DNA from: Halalkalibacter suaedae
Lineage (GTDB): Bacteria; Bacillota; Bacilli; Bacillales; Bacillaceae_D
Length of the DNA stretch: 56,829 nucleotides
Assembly: GCF_017939705.1 (NCBI RefSeq)
Contig: NZ_JAGKSQ010000014.1
Coordinates: forward strand, 1 to 56,829
Direction of reading: 5' to 3'
How positions within the stretch are numbered: the first letter of the stretch is position 1; the number at the start of each line of letters is the position of its first letter. The position numbers and the translations under genes were made by a program. The notes under the pieces were generated by a model, which saw only the letters and a list, made by a program, of their open reading frames with translations, was not told the origin of the DNA and made no database searches. This document shows positions 1 to 9,823 of the stretch, in pieces.

Positions 1-69
1 CCGCTCGACTTGCATGTATTAGGCACGCCGCCAGCGTTCGTCCTGAGCCAGGATCAAACTCTCCATAAA
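1..69 (-). rRNA. 16S ribosomal RNA, 5' end only (partial)
   Basis: The reverse complement contains the universal 16S 5' segment GAGTTTGATCCTGGCTCAG followed by the usual GACGAACGCTGGCGG stretch. Only about the first 69 nt are present because the window starts inside the gene. It is transcribed on the minus strand, downstream of lysS, matching the rrn operon that follows lysS in B. subtilis. The exact mature 5' end is not determined. Confidence 0.97.
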
Positions 70-187
70 ATTGGTTTGAGTTTAAATAGCTCAATACTTG
101 TTGCTGACTTTTAAAAAAGTCTAAATTCACGAGATGTCCTTACCGTTGAAACCAACAGTAAAATCTCTATTTCGCTTGGCTTTTGTT

Positions 188-204
188 CAGTTTTCAAAGA
201 ACTC
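188..204 (-). promoter_or_regulatory. rRNA leader boxA-like antitermination element
   Basis: On the minus strand the leader reads GTTCTTTGAAAACTG, which matches the boxA-type element (CTTTGAAAAC core) of Bacillus rrn leaders. It lies between the P2 promoter and the 16S 5' end. The rest of the leader (70-187) holds no gene. Confidence 0.6.
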
Positions 205-229
205 TTTGTCGTTTATTGGCGACTTTCAT

Positions 230-258
230 ATCATAGCAAAGCACCGAATATATGTCAA
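230..258 (-). promoter_or_regulatory. rrn operon promoter P2 (sigma-A)
   Basis: Minus-strand -35 TTGACA (253-258) and -10 TATGAT (230-235) are separated by exactly 17 nt. It sits about 160 nt upstream of the 16S 5' end, as expected for the downstream promoter of a tandem rrn pair. Confidence 0.85.
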
Positions 259-302
259 CAACTTTTTTAATGTTGCTTGTCCTCGTCTTAGCGACAAGAA
301 AT

Positions 303-332
303 AATATACCATCAAACTATATTGTTGTGCAA
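303..332 (-). promoter_or_regulatory. rrn operon promoter P1 (sigma-A)
   Basis: Minus-strand -35 TTGCAC (327-332) and -10 TATATT (303-308) with an 18-nt spacer lie upstream of P2. Together they form the tandem P1/P2 layout usual for Bacillus rRNA operons. The stretch 333-410 up to lysS shows no gene. Confidence 0.65.
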
Positions 333-410
333 GTCTTTTTTAAAAAAAGTTTAGCTTGTTTAAAAAGACGGTCAAGAACAGCTAATGCCGCCCCTGACCA
401 AATAACCCTT

Positions 411-1916
<1,506 letters not shown>

Positions 1917-1960
1917 TCATCATCTCCTCAGTTTTCTTTACACTGTTATCCCTCTATGTA

Positions 1961-1989
1961 GAAAAACTGTCAGTGACACGCACTGACAG
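1961..1989 (-). terminator. Rho-independent terminator of the folate operon
   Basis: A perfect 9-bp stem (CTGTCAGTG / CACTGACAG) with a 5-nt loop is followed on the minus strand by a T-run. It ends the pab-fol-yazB transcript and isolates lysS. The surrounding 1911-2147 gap contains no other gene. Confidence 0.85.
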
Positions 1990-2147
1990 CATTGTATTCA
2001 CACACGCATTATAGTGAAGTAAGTAAGAAAAGTCAAACAGCACTAGACGTTCCTTCTATACTTCCTTGTACTGATATACGGATCTGTAAAGTGTGTTAAT
2101 GGTATGTCCCCACCAGCTTCCACGCCGCTATTCAACTTTAATACGAT

Positions 2148-2345
2148 TTAGCTGTTTAAATCAAACTCTGAAATATTCAAGACAACAGCTATACGCTCTA
2201 GTATCTGTTCATCAGGTTCTCTATTTCCTCTTTCAATATCACCTAAAACTGAAACAGACATTCCTACTTCCTTTGCAAAATTCTCTTGGGTATATCCCTT
2301 GAGCTTACGATACGCTCTAATTCGTTTCCCACTGTTTCGTTCCAT
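2148..2345 (-). CDS. yazB: Small XRE-family helix-turn-helix protein, YazB-like
   Basis: This 65-residue protein consists almost entirely of one Xre/Cro-type HTH domain. The HTH core spans about residues 8-60, with helix 2 near YTQENFAKEVG and the recognition region near SVSVLGDIERG. It is likely a DNA-binding regulator, but the target is unknown. The ATG is preceded by GAAGGGG at about 7 nt. Its first 82 nt overlap the end of folK in a different frame, an unusually long overlap that implies translational coupling. It is the last gene of the folate operon, as yazB is in B. subtilis, and is followed directly by the terminator. Confidence 0.85.
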   Translation of the reverse strand: MERNSGKRIRAYRKLKGYTQENFAKEVGMSVSVLGDIERGNREPDEQILERIAVVLNISEFDLNS

Positions 2346-2824
2346 ACCCTTACCCCTTCTTCCTCTGGTAATTGATGAAATAATTCTAAGATCGTCTTTC
2401 CTAATGCTGAAATATATAAGGTTGGTGCAATCTCAGTTAAAGGAACTAGGACGAATGCTCGCTCCCACATACGAGGATGAGGAATCGTCAAATTCTCCAT
2501 CTCCATATTTTCTTGGTCAAAAAGTAAAATGTCAAGGTCTATTGTTCTAGGGCCCCATTTCACTTCACGAGTCCTTCCGCATTCTAACTCGATTCTTTGA
2601 GTCTCTGTCAATAACCTCTCCGCAGTAAGATCCGTTCGAACTAAGATAACCATATTTAAAAAAGCCTGTTGATCAATATATCCTACTGGATCAGTCTCAT
2701 AGATAGAAGATCGTTCAATGACATTTATTCTCTCATGTTCATCAAGCAAGAGAATGGCTCTTTCTAAATATTCTTCCCGTTGGCCAATATTAGATCCGAG
2801 TGCAATATAAGCTAGATGCTTCAT
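2264..2824 (-). CDS. folK: 2-amino-4-hydroxy-6-hydroxymethyldihydropteridine pyrophosphokinase
   Basis: HPPK transfers pyrophosphate from ATP to 6-hydroxymethyl-7,8-dihydropterin in folate synthesis. The 186-residue protein starts with the family pattern AYIALGSNIGQRE. It carries the signature WGPRTIDLDILLF near residues 93-105 and IPHPRMWERAFVLVPL near 117-132. The start ATG overlaps the folB stop by 4 nt, so translation is coupled. The last 20 or so residues are an extension beyond the usual HPPK end and are encoded in the stretch that overlaps yazB. Confidence 0.95.
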   Translation of the reverse strand: MKHLAYIALGSNIGQREEYLERAILLLDEHERINVIERSSIYETDPVGYIDQQAFLNMVILVRTDLTAERLLTETQRIELECGRTREVKWGPRTIDLDILLFDQENMEMENLTIPHPRMWERAFVLVPLTEIAPTLYISALGKTILELFHQLPEEEGVRVWNETVGNELERIVSSRDIPKRILQRK

Positions 2825-3183
2825 ACTCTTGACCTCGTAATCTCAACTGCAACCGATTGATAATGTCCCGGGATAGGTGGGTCCGGTTTTATTACTTTAA
2901 TTGTACACTCAGTTAAATTATCAAAAGACCTAAGTAATTCAGAGGCAACTTTCTCCGCAACCGCCTCAACTAATTTATATGGCTTTCCCTCAACAATCTG
3001 CTTAATGATACTGTATACATCTCCGTAATTAATTGTCTCATCCAACTGATCAGTTAACCCTGCCTTCGCTAAATCTAATCCTAGCTTCACATCAACAATA
3101 AAACGTTGCCCTAATTTGTTCTCTTCTTCAAACACGCCGTGATAGCCATAAAACGACATTTGATTTAAATAAATTCTATCCAT
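2821..3183 (-). CDS. folB: Dihydroneopterin aldolase
   Basis: FolB cleaves 7,8-dihydroneopterin to 6-hydroxymethyl-dihydropterin and glycolaldehyde. It has 120 residues from the chosen ATG, typical for the family. The family N-terminus FYGYHGVFEEE is clear, and the C-terminal half contains the conserved lysine region KVIKPDPPIPGH. I chose the ATG at 3183 (AGAGGG 10 nt upstream, 1 nt after the folP stop) over an upstream GTG at 3192 that sits directly on the ribosome-binding site. It lies between folP and folK in the operon. Confidence 0.95.
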   Translation of the reverse strand: MDRIYLNQMSFYGYHGVFEEENKLGQRFIVDVKLGLDLAKAGLTDQLDETINYGDVYSIIKQIVEGKPYKLVEAVAEKVASELLRSFDNLTECTIKVIKPDPPIPGHYQSVAVEITRSRV

Positions 3184-3184
3184 C

Positions 3185-3994
3185 CTATCCACTCCCTCTA
3201 ACTAGGGCATCCATCATTTTAGTCATACGGCTCATTTCCTTCACATTATGAACACGCATAATTGAACATCCTTTTGTCACACCATAGCAGACGGTGGCTC
3301 CCGTCCCCTCTACTCTTTCATCAATCGGTAAATTAAGTGTCTTTGCAACAATGGATTTCTTTGATGTCCCGAGTAACACAGGATACCCTAGCTGTACGAT
3401 TGTCTCTAAATTTCTCATCACTTCCATATTCTCTTCATACGTCTTTGCAAAACCTATGCCAGGATCAACAATAATGTTCTCTTCTACAACTCCAGCATCC
3501 TGACAGATTCTAATGCTTTCCTTCAAATCATTAATGACATCATCAATGAGATTGGTATACGAAACATCCCTTCGATTATGCATGAGCACAATCGGAACTT
3601 GATAAGTCGCAGCAACATATGCCATCTCATGATCCCACTTAGCACCCCATACATCATTAATAATCTCGGCTCCAGCTTGGATCGCTCGCTTTGCAACCTC
3701 AGGCTTATACGTATCAATGGAGATAGGCACAGTCACCACTTGTGAGACAGCTTCGATAATCGGCACAACTCGCCTTATTTCTTCGTCGGCGTCAACCATT
3801 GTTGCTCCCGGTCTTGTCGATTCTCCACCAATATCGATAATATCAGCTCCATCTGCAACCATTTCCTTCGCCCGACTAACCGCACTCTCTATTTCATTGA
3901 ACTGACCACCATCAGAAAAGGAATCCGGAGTAACATTTAAGATCCCCATTATAAGTGTCTTTTCCCGAAGTTTACTTTTTAAATCTTGATTCAT
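3185..3994 (-). CDS. folP: Dihydropteroate synthase
   Basis: DHPS condenses p-aminobenzoate with hydroxymethyl-dihydropterin pyrophosphate to give dihydropteroate; it is the sulfonamide target. The protein has 269 residues from the chosen ATG. It shows the first DHPS signature GILNVTPDSFSDGG and the second signature region DIIDIGGESTRPGA. The C-terminal half has the conserved PVLLGTSKKS segment. The ATG at 3994 has GGGAGG 9 nt upstream and lies 1 nt past the pabC stop, so it is preferred over the 5' extension into pabC. Confidence 0.96.
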   Translation of the reverse strand: MNQDLKSKLREKTLIMGILNVTPDSFSDGGQFNEIESAVSRAKEMVADGADIIDIGGESTRPGATMVDADEEIRRVVPIIEAVSQVVTVPISIDTYKPEVAKRAIQAGAEIINDVWGAKWDHEMAYVAATYQVPIVLMHNRRDVSYTNLIDDVINDLKESIRICQDAGVVEENIIVDPGIGFAKTYEENMEVMRNLETIVQLGYPVLLGTSKKSIVAKTLNLPIDERVEGTGATVCYGVTKGCSIMRVHNVKEMSRMTKMMDALVRGSG

Positions 3995-3995
3995 T

Positions 3996-4856
3996 TTATT
4001 GGTCCTCCCACAGTTCATCCTTACTCCAAAGAAGTGTTCGATTCTGTTTAAACGACTCCCTTAGCCTTGTTATTAAAGGAGAAGGTTCCTTGCGCTCTTG
4101 GGCTTCCTTAAAGAATAAAGGAACCACTTCTTGAATCGAGTTCGTTATAAAGCATTCATCCGAATTCAGTAAATCATCGGGTTGATAATGGCCCTCTTCG
4201 TAAGAGATATTCCATTTTTCTAATAAGGCTAGCACGTATTGCCTTGTAATACCATTTAAAATCCCCGTATCAATGGAAGGAGTATATACCCTTTCTTCCT
4301 TCACCCAAAAAACATTCGAGACTATCCCCTCAGCAATATAACCGCTATTAGTAAGAAAAATGCCCTCTGCATTACCCTCATTCCCTAACTCTCTTTTTGC
4401 TAGGATATTATTTAAATAATGATGCGACTTTAACCGCACATCTCCCTCAGGTGTATTTCTCGGTATTGAAAGAAACCTACCTCTTTTCTCTTTAGGGGTT
4501 AGGGGTAATGGTTTGATATAAACAATCGTCGTTGGCTCGAGATATGGACCTGTATAAAGACCAATATCCTCCTCACCAGCTGATACATTCCATCTTACAT
4601 AGGCATTAGATAGATTATTTATCTCTAAGAGCTCATTTATTACCTTAACAGCATCAGTCCTCGTATAAGACCACTTAATCCCTAGCTGTTCCAGTCCTTT
4701 ATGCAAACGTTGAAAATGGTCATCCAACAAGAATGGATGACCATTGATAACAGGGAATGTTTCAAAAAGACCTAGCCCATATACGAATCCATGGTCAAAA
4801 GCAGAAATACGGGCTTCTTCTCTCTTTATTATCTCCCCATTTAAATAGATGTACAC
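3996..4856 (-). CDS. pabC: Aminodeoxychorismate lyase
   Basis: This PLP-dependent fold-type IV enzyme releases pyruvate from 4-amino-4-deoxychorismate to give p-aminobenzoate. It has 286 residues. The N-terminus [20 protein letters not shown] and the segment [11 protein letters not shown] are typical. The PLP lysine is expected in the [14 protein letters not shown] region, and [15 protein letters not shown] carries the conserved glutamate. It starts at a GTG with AAGGAG 8 nt upstream and overlaps pabA by 16 nt. A D-amino-acid or branched-chain aminotransferase is less likely given the pabB-pabA-folP context. Confidence 0.92.
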   Translation of the reverse strand: MYIYLNGEIIKREEARISAFDHGFVYGLGLFETFPVINGHPFLLDDHFQRLHKGLEQLGIKWSYTRTDAVKVINELLEINNLSNAYVRWNVSAGEEDIGLYTGPYLEPTTIVYIKPLPLTPKEKRGRFLSIPRNTPEGDVRLKSHHYLNNILAKRELGNEGNAEGIFLTNSGYIAEGIVSNVFWVKEERVYTPSIDTGILNGITRQYVLALLEKWNISYEEGHYQPDDLLNSDECFITNSIQEVVPLFFKEAQERKEPSPLITRLRESFKQNRTLLWSKDELWEDQ

Positions 4857-5437
4857 GTAGTCTTCTCCTTACCATGCGTTTCAATAAAGTTTCTCAGCAA
4901 TTGTTTACCTTCTGCTGTCATAATAGATTCGGGATGAAATTGAACGCCTTCAATAGCTAGTTCACGATGGCGAAGAGCCATGATTTCTCCTTCTTCCGTT
5001 TCTGCTGTAACTTCTAAGCAATCTGGAAATGTCTCCTTTTTCACGATTAGAGAATGATATCTTGTTGCGGTTAACGGCGTTGACAGCCCTTTAAAGATCG
5101 TCTCTCCATTATGGCTAATATCGGATGTTTTTCCATGCATGAGACGCTCAGCTCTAACAACATCACCACCAAAAACCTGGGCAATTGACTGATGCCCTAA
5201 ACAGACGCCAAAGATAGGGATCTTCCCTGCAAAGTGCGAAATCGCTTCTAGACTAATTCCCGCCTCATTTGGACTACATGGCCCTGGTGAAATCATAAGA
5301 AACTCAGGATCAAGCTGTTCAATTTCCTCAATTGTAATTTGATCATTCCTTTTTACAATAAGGTCATGCCCCATTTCACCTAAATATTGAACAAGGTTAT
5401 ACGTGAACGAATCATAATTATCAATCATTAGTATCAT
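4841..5437 (-). CDS. pabA: Aminodeoxychorismate/anthranilate synthase glutamine amidotransferase subunit
   Basis: This class I glutamine amidotransferase supplies ammonia to PabB. In Bacillus the same subunit also serves anthranilate synthase TrpE. It has 198 residues. The oxyanion motif [11 protein letters not shown], the nucleophile motif IFGVCLGHQ (catalytic Cys about residue 79) and the C-terminal GVQFHPES with the catalytic His and Glu are all intact. It is placed between pabB and pabC, 13 nt after pabB. Confidence 0.95.
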   Translation of the reverse strand: MILMIDNYDSFTYNLVQYLGEMGHDLIVKRNDQITIEEIEQLDPEFLMISPGPCSPNEAGISLEAISHFAGKIPIFGVCLGHQSIAQVFGGDVVRAERLMHGKTSDISHNGETIFKGLSTPLTATRYHSLIVKKETFPDCLEVTAETEEGEIMALRHRELAIEGVQFHPESIMTAEGKQLLRNFIETHGKEKTTCTSI

Positions 5438-5450
5438 CTTATTTTCCTCC

Positions 5451-6887
5451 TCAGCTCGACTGTACTGGCTTTTTACTCATCTCTTCTTCACTCATTTCAA
5501 GTGCCTTCCATAATGCCCTTGCTTTCTTCAATGATTCCTTATATTCATTCCTAGCAATTGAATCGATAACAATTCCAGCCCCTGCTTGCACATGTGCTTG
5601 ACCGTCCTTACAAACCATTGAACGAATCGCAATATTCAGTTCCATATTTTCGTCAAAACCAATCCAACCGATCGAACCCGTGTAAAGACCTCGTCTGACT
5701 GGTTCAAGCTCTTCGATAATTTCCATCGTTCTCACTTTCGGAGCTCCTGTTATTGTTCCTCCAGGAAAGGTTGCCTTAATAACATCATAGAGAGTATTCC
5801 CTTCAGCGAGAGTCCCTTTGACATTTGAAACAATATGCATAACATGAGAGTATTTTTCGATCACCATCAGTTCATTTACTTCAACACTTCCATAGGATGA
5901 AACTCGGCCTAGGTCATTTCTTTCTAAGTCAACAAGCATGACGTGCTCTGCTCGTTCTTTTTCATTGTTTATTAACGTTCCTGCTAATTCTTCATCCTCT
6001 TGCTCATTCTTGCCTCTCGACCTTGTCCCAGCAATCGGCCTAGTACTAAGCTCTTTTCCATATTTCTTTACAAGTAACTCTGGAGAAGCACTTACGATTT
6101 GAAAGTCCGGTGTATGAACATAGCTCATATAAGGAGAGGGGTTAAGCTTCCTTAAATTCTTATAAACTCGAAATGGCTCGACTGTTAATGGTTTCGTTTG
6201 GCGAACCGACAGATTGACCTGAAAAACATCTCCAGCACTAATGTAATTCCGAATCTTTTCAACCGCATGGCAGAATTCTTCCTCAGTTAGGGATGACTTT
6301 TCATTTCCTTGACGAGTATAAGGAGAATAGACGTCATCTCTGATACTCTCTTCTTTCTCCCACATATCGATATACATTTCAATTCTGTCTTTCAATTGTT
6401 GCTGCTCATGCTTATGCCCATGGACGATGACCCACATTTTCTTCTGGTCATGATCATAGATAAAAACATCATCAAACAACATAAAATATAGATCTGGCAT
6501 ATCTAGATCATCTCTAGCATTCATTGGAAGACTCTCTATTTCACGGACAATGTCATAATTTATATAGCCAATTGCTCCTCCTTGAAAAGGCGGAAGCTCT
6601 AATTGAGTTGCTTGATAGTAAGGAGCGAGAACTTCTTTTAAACTATCTAATAAAGAGCCACGCAACTCCCACACCTTATTCTCTTCTCGAACCGTTACAA
6701 GCTGGTTCTTTCCAGAGACAATTGCAAATGGATGTAATCCAATAATACTATAGCGTCCACCTCGACCGCTCTCAAGTAAGATATGTTGAGGCTCGTCTTT
6801 AGCAAGTTGCTGATAGCGTCTAAACCATTTTTCTTCAACAAGAGGGAAAGACCTCACTCTTTTAAGCCTTGTTGATTGTTTCGGCAA
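5451..6887 (-). CDS. pabB: Aminodeoxychorismate synthase component I
   Basis: PabB aminates chorismate to 4-amino-4-deoxychorismate with ammonia from PabA. The C-terminal chorismate-binding domain is complete, with [48 protein letters not shown] and GAGIVIDS. The open frame runs back to 7025, but that region contains the cysK terminator. I chose a TTG at 6887 because GGGGGTGA lies 5 nt upstream, giving 478 residues, close to B. subtilis PabB. An ATG at 6905 is an alternative without a visible ribosome-binding site. It is the first gene of the folate operon. Confidence 0.93.
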   Translation of the reverse strand: MPKQSTRLKRVRSFPLVEEKWFRRYQQLAKDEPQHILLESGRGGRYSIIGLHPFAIVSGKNQLVTVREENKVWELRGSLLDSLKEVLAPYYQATQLELPPFQGGAIGYINYDIVREIESLPMNARDDLDMPDLYFMLFDDVFIYDHDQKKMWVIVHGHKHEQQQLKDRIEMYIDMWEKEESIRDDVYSPYTRQGNEKSSLTEEEFCHAVEKIRNYISAGDVFQVNLSVRQTKPLTVEPFRVYKNLRKLNPSPYMSYVHTPDFQIVSASPELLVKKYGKELSTRPIAGTRSRGKNEQEDEELAGTLINNEKERAEHVMLVDLERNDLGRVSSYGSVEVNELMVIEKYSHVMHIVSNVKGTLAEGNTLYDVIKATFPGGTITGAPKVRTMEIIEELEPVRRGLYTGSIGWIGFDENMELNIAIRSMVCKDGQAHVQAGAGIVIDSIARNEYKESLKKARALWKALEMSEEEMSKKPVQSS

Positions 6888-6910
6888 TGCCTTCACCCCC
6901 GTCATAGTTC

Positions 6911-6948
6911 TATCATCTATTCTACATGAGATGATAGCGGAAGCACAA
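6911..6948 (-). promoter_or_regulatory. Putative pabB promoter with palindromic operator
   Basis: Minus-strand -35 TTGTGC (6943-6948) and -10 TAGAAT (6919-6924) are 18 nt apart. An 8-bp inverted repeat TATCATCT / AGATGATA (6911-6918 and 6929-6936, 10-nt spacer) brackets the -10, so a bound dimer would block initiation. The protein that would bind is unknown. Confidence 0.45.
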
Positions 6949-6985
6949 CAATGGAAAATAAGAAAAGAGAAAGAGTGTATGCTTT

Positions 6986-7025
6986 CAAAAAATGCATCCA
7001 AAGCTCTGTTTGGCTTTGGATGCAT
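6986..7025 (-). terminator. Rho-independent terminator after cysK
   Basis: A perfect 13-bp stem (ATGCATCCAAAGC / GCTTTGGATGCAT, arms 6992-7004 and 7013-7025) is followed on the minus strand by six T residues. It ends the cysK transcript 5 nt after the stop codon. Confidence 0.9.
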
Positions 7026-7030
7026 ATGGA

Positions 7031-7954
7031 TTAATCTTCAAATTGATATAATGGAGTACTAAGGTATCTCTCACCATTTGATGGGATGATCGCTACGACC
7101 TTCTTACCTGCACCAAGCTTCTCAGCTAGTTGAAGTGCTGCATAAATCGCTGCCCCAGAAGAGATTCCTCCTAGAATACCTTCTTCACGTGCTGCACGAC
7201 GAGCGTATTCGAACGCTTGCTCTGTTGAAACTTGAATGACTTCATCATATACTTCTGTCTTTAAAATTTTCGGTACGAATCCTGCACCAATACCTTGAAT
7301 TTTATGAGGGCCAGGCTTCCCACCAGAAAGAATTGGAGAATCTGATGGCTCTACTGCTGCAATATGAAGGTTTGGAAAATGTTCTTTTAAGAAACCTCCC
7401 GCACCAGTAATGGTACCACCTGTTCCAATTCCTGAAACAAACCCATCGATTTGCCCATCTACTTGCTCAAGTAACTCTTTACCTGTAGTAAGACGGTGAA
7501 CTTCTGGATTTGCTTCGTTTTCGAATTGTTGTGGCATGAAATAGCCTTCTTCTTGAGAAAGCTCAGTCGCTTTGCGAATCGCTCCACCCATTCCTTCAGG
7601 TCCTGGAGTTAGTACAAGTTCAGCTCCATATGCACGAAGGAGGTTACGACGTTCCATACTCATTGTCTCTGGCATAACTAGTTTCGTTTTATAGCCTTTT
7701 GCAGCAGCAACCATCGCGAGTCCGATACCAGTGTTCCCACTTGTCGGTTCAACAATTGTTACACCCGGCTTAAGCTCTCCCGACTTCTCTGCAGCTTCAA
7801 TCATCGCAAGACCAATACGGTCCTTTACACTGCTACCAGGATTCATATATTCAAGCTTCAAATAAACATCCGCGTGATTCTCTGATCCAAGACGATTTAG
7901 CTTAACTAATGGTGTTTGCCCAATTAACTCTGTAATCGAATTTACTACCTTCAT
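7031..7954 (-). CDS. cysK: Cysteine synthase A (O-acetylserine sulfhydrylase)
   Basis: CysK makes cysteine from O-acetylserine and sulfide using PLP. It has 307 residues, the usual length. It shows the PLP-lysine segment [11 protein letters not shown] (Lys about residue 44), the substrate loop [11 protein letters not shown], the phosphate cradle [12 protein letters not shown] and the C-terminal SSGAA. GAGGGGGAG stands 5 nt before the ATG. It has its own promoter and terminator, so it appears to be a monocistronic unit between hslO and pabB. In B. subtilis cysK is controlled by CymR; I did not find a convincing CymR box here. Confidence 0.96.
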   Translation of the reverse strand: MKVVNSITELIGQTPLVKLNRLGSENHADVYLKLEYMNPGSSVKDRIGLAMIEAAEKSGELKPGVTIVEPTSGNTGIGLAMVAAAKGYKTKLVMPETMSMERRNLLRAYGAELVLTPGPEGMGGAIRKATELSQEEGYFMPQQFENEANPEVHRLTTGKELLEQVDGQIDGFVSGIGTGGTITGAGGFLKEHFPNLHIAAVEPSDSPILSGGKPGPHKIQGIGAGFVPKILKTEVYDEVIQVSTEQAFEYARRAAREEGILGGISSGAAIYAALQLAEKLGAGKKVVAIIPSNGERYLSTPLYQFED

Positions 7955-8002
7955 TCTAACTCCCCCTCAATCCCTAGTAATTTTATTGGTTTTATTAACT
8001 TG

Positions 8003-8031
8003 ATAGTATCAAACAGATGATTATAAGTCAA
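8003..8031 (-). promoter_or_regulatory. cysK promoter (sigma-A)
   Basis: Minus-strand -35 TTGACT (8026-8031) and -10 TACTAT (8003-8008) with a 17-nt spacer lie about 50 nt upstream of the cysK ATG. Confidence 0.7.
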
Positions 8032-8057
8032 TTTATGTCTCACAAATTCCCAAAAAA

Positions 8058-8936
8058 TTATTTCGTCTGCTCTAGAAGCTGTACAAGGTCCTCTTCAGAA
8101 AATGTATAGACTTCATTGCAAAAATGACATTTCGTCTCTGCTCCATGATCCTCATCAATCATGTCACGAATTTCGGTTTCGCCAAGACTAATTATTGCAT
8201 TTTCGATCCGTTCCTTCGAACAGCGACATTCAAATACGACTGGCATTGAATCAAGAAATTTAACATTATCATCCCCTAATAACGCTTGAAGCATTTCTTC
8301 TGGAGGCATACCAGCTTCTACTAACTTTGATACAGGTGGAATCGTCGAAAGTCGTCTTTCAATTTCTTCTATAATGACATCGTCAGCACCTGGCATTAAT
8401 TGAATAATGAACCCACCTGCCGCAAGAATTGAATTATCTGGATTAACTAAGACACCGACACCAACTGAAGACGGTGTCTGCTCTGAACTCGCAAAGTAAT
8501 AAGTGAAATCCTCACCTAGTTCTCCAGAAACAATTGGAACACTACCTGTAAAGTGCTCCTTCATCCCTAAATCTTTCACTACAGATAAATAACCACTTGT
8601 CCCGACTGCTCTCGCAACATCTAATTTACCATGTTCATTTAAGTCAAAATGCACTTGAGGATTTGAGACATAGCCCCTTGTTTCACCCTTTGTGTTTGCA
8701 TCAACGATAATGGCTCCAATAGGGCCATTACCCTCAACTTTCACTGTTAGCTTGGAATCACCCTTCAACATCGTTGCCATCATTGTACTTGCCATCATCG
8801 CTCTTCCGAGTGCAGCAGATGCAGTTGGCCAAGTCCCTTGTCTTGTCACAGCTTCGTTGACCATATCAGTGGCCACAAGAGAATAGGCTCTGACTTTTCC
8901 ATCAAACGCAGTTGCTTTTACTAAATAATCACTCAT
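8058..8936 (-). CDS. hslO: Hsp33 redox-regulated chaperone
   Basis: Hsp33 is a cytoplasmic holdase switched on by oxidative disulfide formation and zinc release. It has 292 residues. The C-terminal zinc centre is intact: CRCS near residues 238-241 and CHFC near 271-274. It follows coaX by 5 nt and precedes cysK, the same order as B. subtilis coaX-hslO-cysK. Confidence 0.96.
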   Translation of the reverse strand: MSDYLVKATAFDGKVRAYSLVATDMVNEAVTRQGTWPTASAALGRAMMASTMMATMLKGDSKLTVKVEGNGPIGAIIVDANTKGETRGYVSNPQVHFDLNEHGKLDVARAVGTSGYLSVVKDLGMKEHFTGSVPIVSGELGEDFTYYFASSEQTPSSVGVGVLVNPDNSILAAGGFIIQLMPGADDVIIEEIERRLSTIPPVSKLVEAGMPPEEMLQALLGDDNVKFLDSMPVVFECRCSKERIENAIISLGETEIRDMIDEDHGAETKCHFCNEVYTFSEEDLVQLLEQTK

Positions 8937-8941
8937 CTTTA

Positions 8942-9715
8942 TTACCTACCTTTAGCATTTTTTTCATAAATCATTTGTAAACCATTTAGGGTCAAGAAAG
9001 GCTCGACAATATCAATAGTTTCTGTTTCCCCGGCAATTAACGACGCTAGCCCACCTGTCGCAATCACCTTAACAGAGTTGTCAGACAAGGCCTTCAATCG
9101 ATTAACAATTCCATCTACCTGTCCAACATATCCATAGAATATTCCTGCCTGCATCGCATGAACTGTATTTTTGCCCAAAATGTCTTTCGGCTTAATTAAT
9201 TCAATTCGAGGCAGCTTAGATGCCCGTGTATACAAAGCCTCAGTTGATATTGACAATCCCGGGGCGATCGCTCCACCCATATATTGCTTCTCCTCGTTAA
9301 TATAACAAAAAGTCGTTGCTGTTCCGAAGTCGACAATAACAAGCGGGCCATCATATAATGCAGTCGCTGCAACAGCATTAACAATTCGGTCAGCACCCAC
9401 TTCCTTTGGGTTATCATACTTAATGTTTAGCCCTGTTTTAATCCCTGGTCCAATAATCATCGGTTTAATTTTGAAGTACTTTTTGCACATATACTCAAGT
9501 GTAAACATAATCGGTGGTACCACAGATGAGATAATAATCCCATCAATGAGTGAAAAAGATAGCTTCTCATGCTCAAATAATGACTTTATTGTCATTGCCC
9601 ATTCATCTTCTGTTTTTTGTCTACTCGTACTAATTCTCCAATGGTACTTTAGTTCAGTTTGTTCATACACGCCTAAGACAAGGTTAGTGTTTCCAACATC
9701 TATTACTAATATCAT
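8942..9715 (-). CDS. coaX: Type III pantothenate kinase
   Basis: CoaX phosphorylates pantothenate in the first step of coenzyme A synthesis. It has 257 residues. The ASKHA-type phosphate-binding motif is at the N-terminus ([16 protein letters not shown]). The catalytic region DRIVNAVAA and the second phosphate motif [11 protein letters not shown] are present. It lies between ftsH and hslO, starting after the ftsH terminator. Confidence 0.96.
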   Translation of the reverse strand: MILVIDVGNTNLVLGVYEQTELKYHWRISTSRQKTEDEWAMTIKSLFEHEKLSFSLIDGIIISSVVPPIMFTLEYMCKKYFKIKPMIIGPGIKTGLNIKYDNPKEVGADRIVNAVAATALYDGPLVIVDFGTATTFCYINEEKQYMGGAIAPGLSISTEALYTRASKLPRIELIKPKDILGKNTVHAMQAGIFYGYVGQVDGIVNRLKALSDNSVKVIATGGLASLIAGETETIDIVEPFLTLNGLQMIYEKNAKGR

Positions 9716-9778
9716 CTCTCATCACCACCAGCAACATCCTCATCAAAAATTCAAATTCATTCCATACCTTCTTTTTAC

Positions 9779-9816
9779 TTAAAAAGAAAGAGGATGTCAA
9801 AAAAGACATCCTCTTT
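9779..9816 (-). terminator. Rho-independent terminator after ftsH
   Basis: A 12-bp perfect stem (AAAGAGGATGTC / GACATCCTCTTT, arms 9787-9798 and 9805-9816) is followed on the minus strand by CTTTTT. The 9-bp core GAGGATGTC is shared with the spoVG terminator at 34799-34846. Confidence 0.9.
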
Positions 9817-9823
9817 CGGCAAA

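Noticed and set aside
6888-7025. N-terminal extension of pabB to 7025
   Set aside because: It contains the cysK terminator and has no ribosome-binding site at its start.
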